From NCBI GenBank assembly GCA_937980625.1, contig CALJPJ010000167.1, positions 1 to 5,449 of the forward strand: a stretch of DNA of 5,449 nt, written 5' to 3'. The notes under the pieces are model-generated. The model did no database searches. It saw nothing but the letters and a program-made list of their open reading frames with translations, and was not told where the DNA came from. A program made the translations under genes and the position numbers. Of the stretch, positions 5,425 to 5,449 are shown in pieces (the first letter of the stretch is position 1; every line of letters starts with the position of its first letter). Source of the DNA: an uncultured Bdellovibrionales bacterium (GTDB lineage Bacteria > Bdellovibrionota > Bdellovibrionia > Bdellovibrionales > UBA1609).

Positions 5425-5449
5425 AGAAATATTTTTAAATTTGATTTTG

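Overview
The window is AT-rich (by eye about one third G+C) and densely coded. It looks like the chromosome of a Gram-negative bacterium that makes isoprenoid precursors by the mevalonate route. The IKYMGK form of the mevalonate decarboxylase motif, an outer-membrane-type lipoprotein amidase and the base composition together suggest a Bdellovibrionota/Bacteriovorax-like predator. Legionella- or Coxiella-like gammaproteobacteria, some of which also carry mevalonate genes, are the main alternative. This assignment is inference, because the window has no rRNA or other marker gene.

Left part, plus strand (1-2091): the 3' end of a gene of uncertain function (possibly a degenerate phosphoribosyltransferase fold) overlaps by 4 bases the start of a mevalonate (di)phosphate decarboxylase gene (mvaD). 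Two bases after mvaD comes a mevalonate kinase gene (mvk). The three form one tightly packed operon that enters the window from the left. Mevalonate kinase makes mevalonate 5-phosphate, and the decarboxylase makes isopentenyl diphosphate. Phosphomevalonate kinase and the earlier enzymes are not in the window.

Middle (2082-2548): a terminator-like hairpin follows mvk. It lies inside the 3' end of a convergent 51-codon minus-strand ORF with a very good Shine-Dalgarno sequence, a likely small gene. Upstream of that ORF are a GC-rich hairpin and then a striking long inverted repeat (2407-2525), with 35-base arms and a further hairpin at its tip. It sits just past the 3' end of the next minus-strand gene.

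Right part, minus strand (2549-5424): a secreted, C-terminally membrane-anchored protein of unknown function has a plausible promoter of its own. Upstream of it is a large lipoprotein with a 230-residue disordered spacer and a zinc-dependent N-acetylmuramoyl-L-alanine amidase (Amidase_3) domain. Both are envelope proteins. A gap of about 250 bases separates them, so they are probably transcribed separately. I see no CRISPR array, tRNA, rRNA, insertion sequence or phage gene. The least ordinary items are the long palindrome, the overlooked small ORF, and the architecture of the two envelope proteins.
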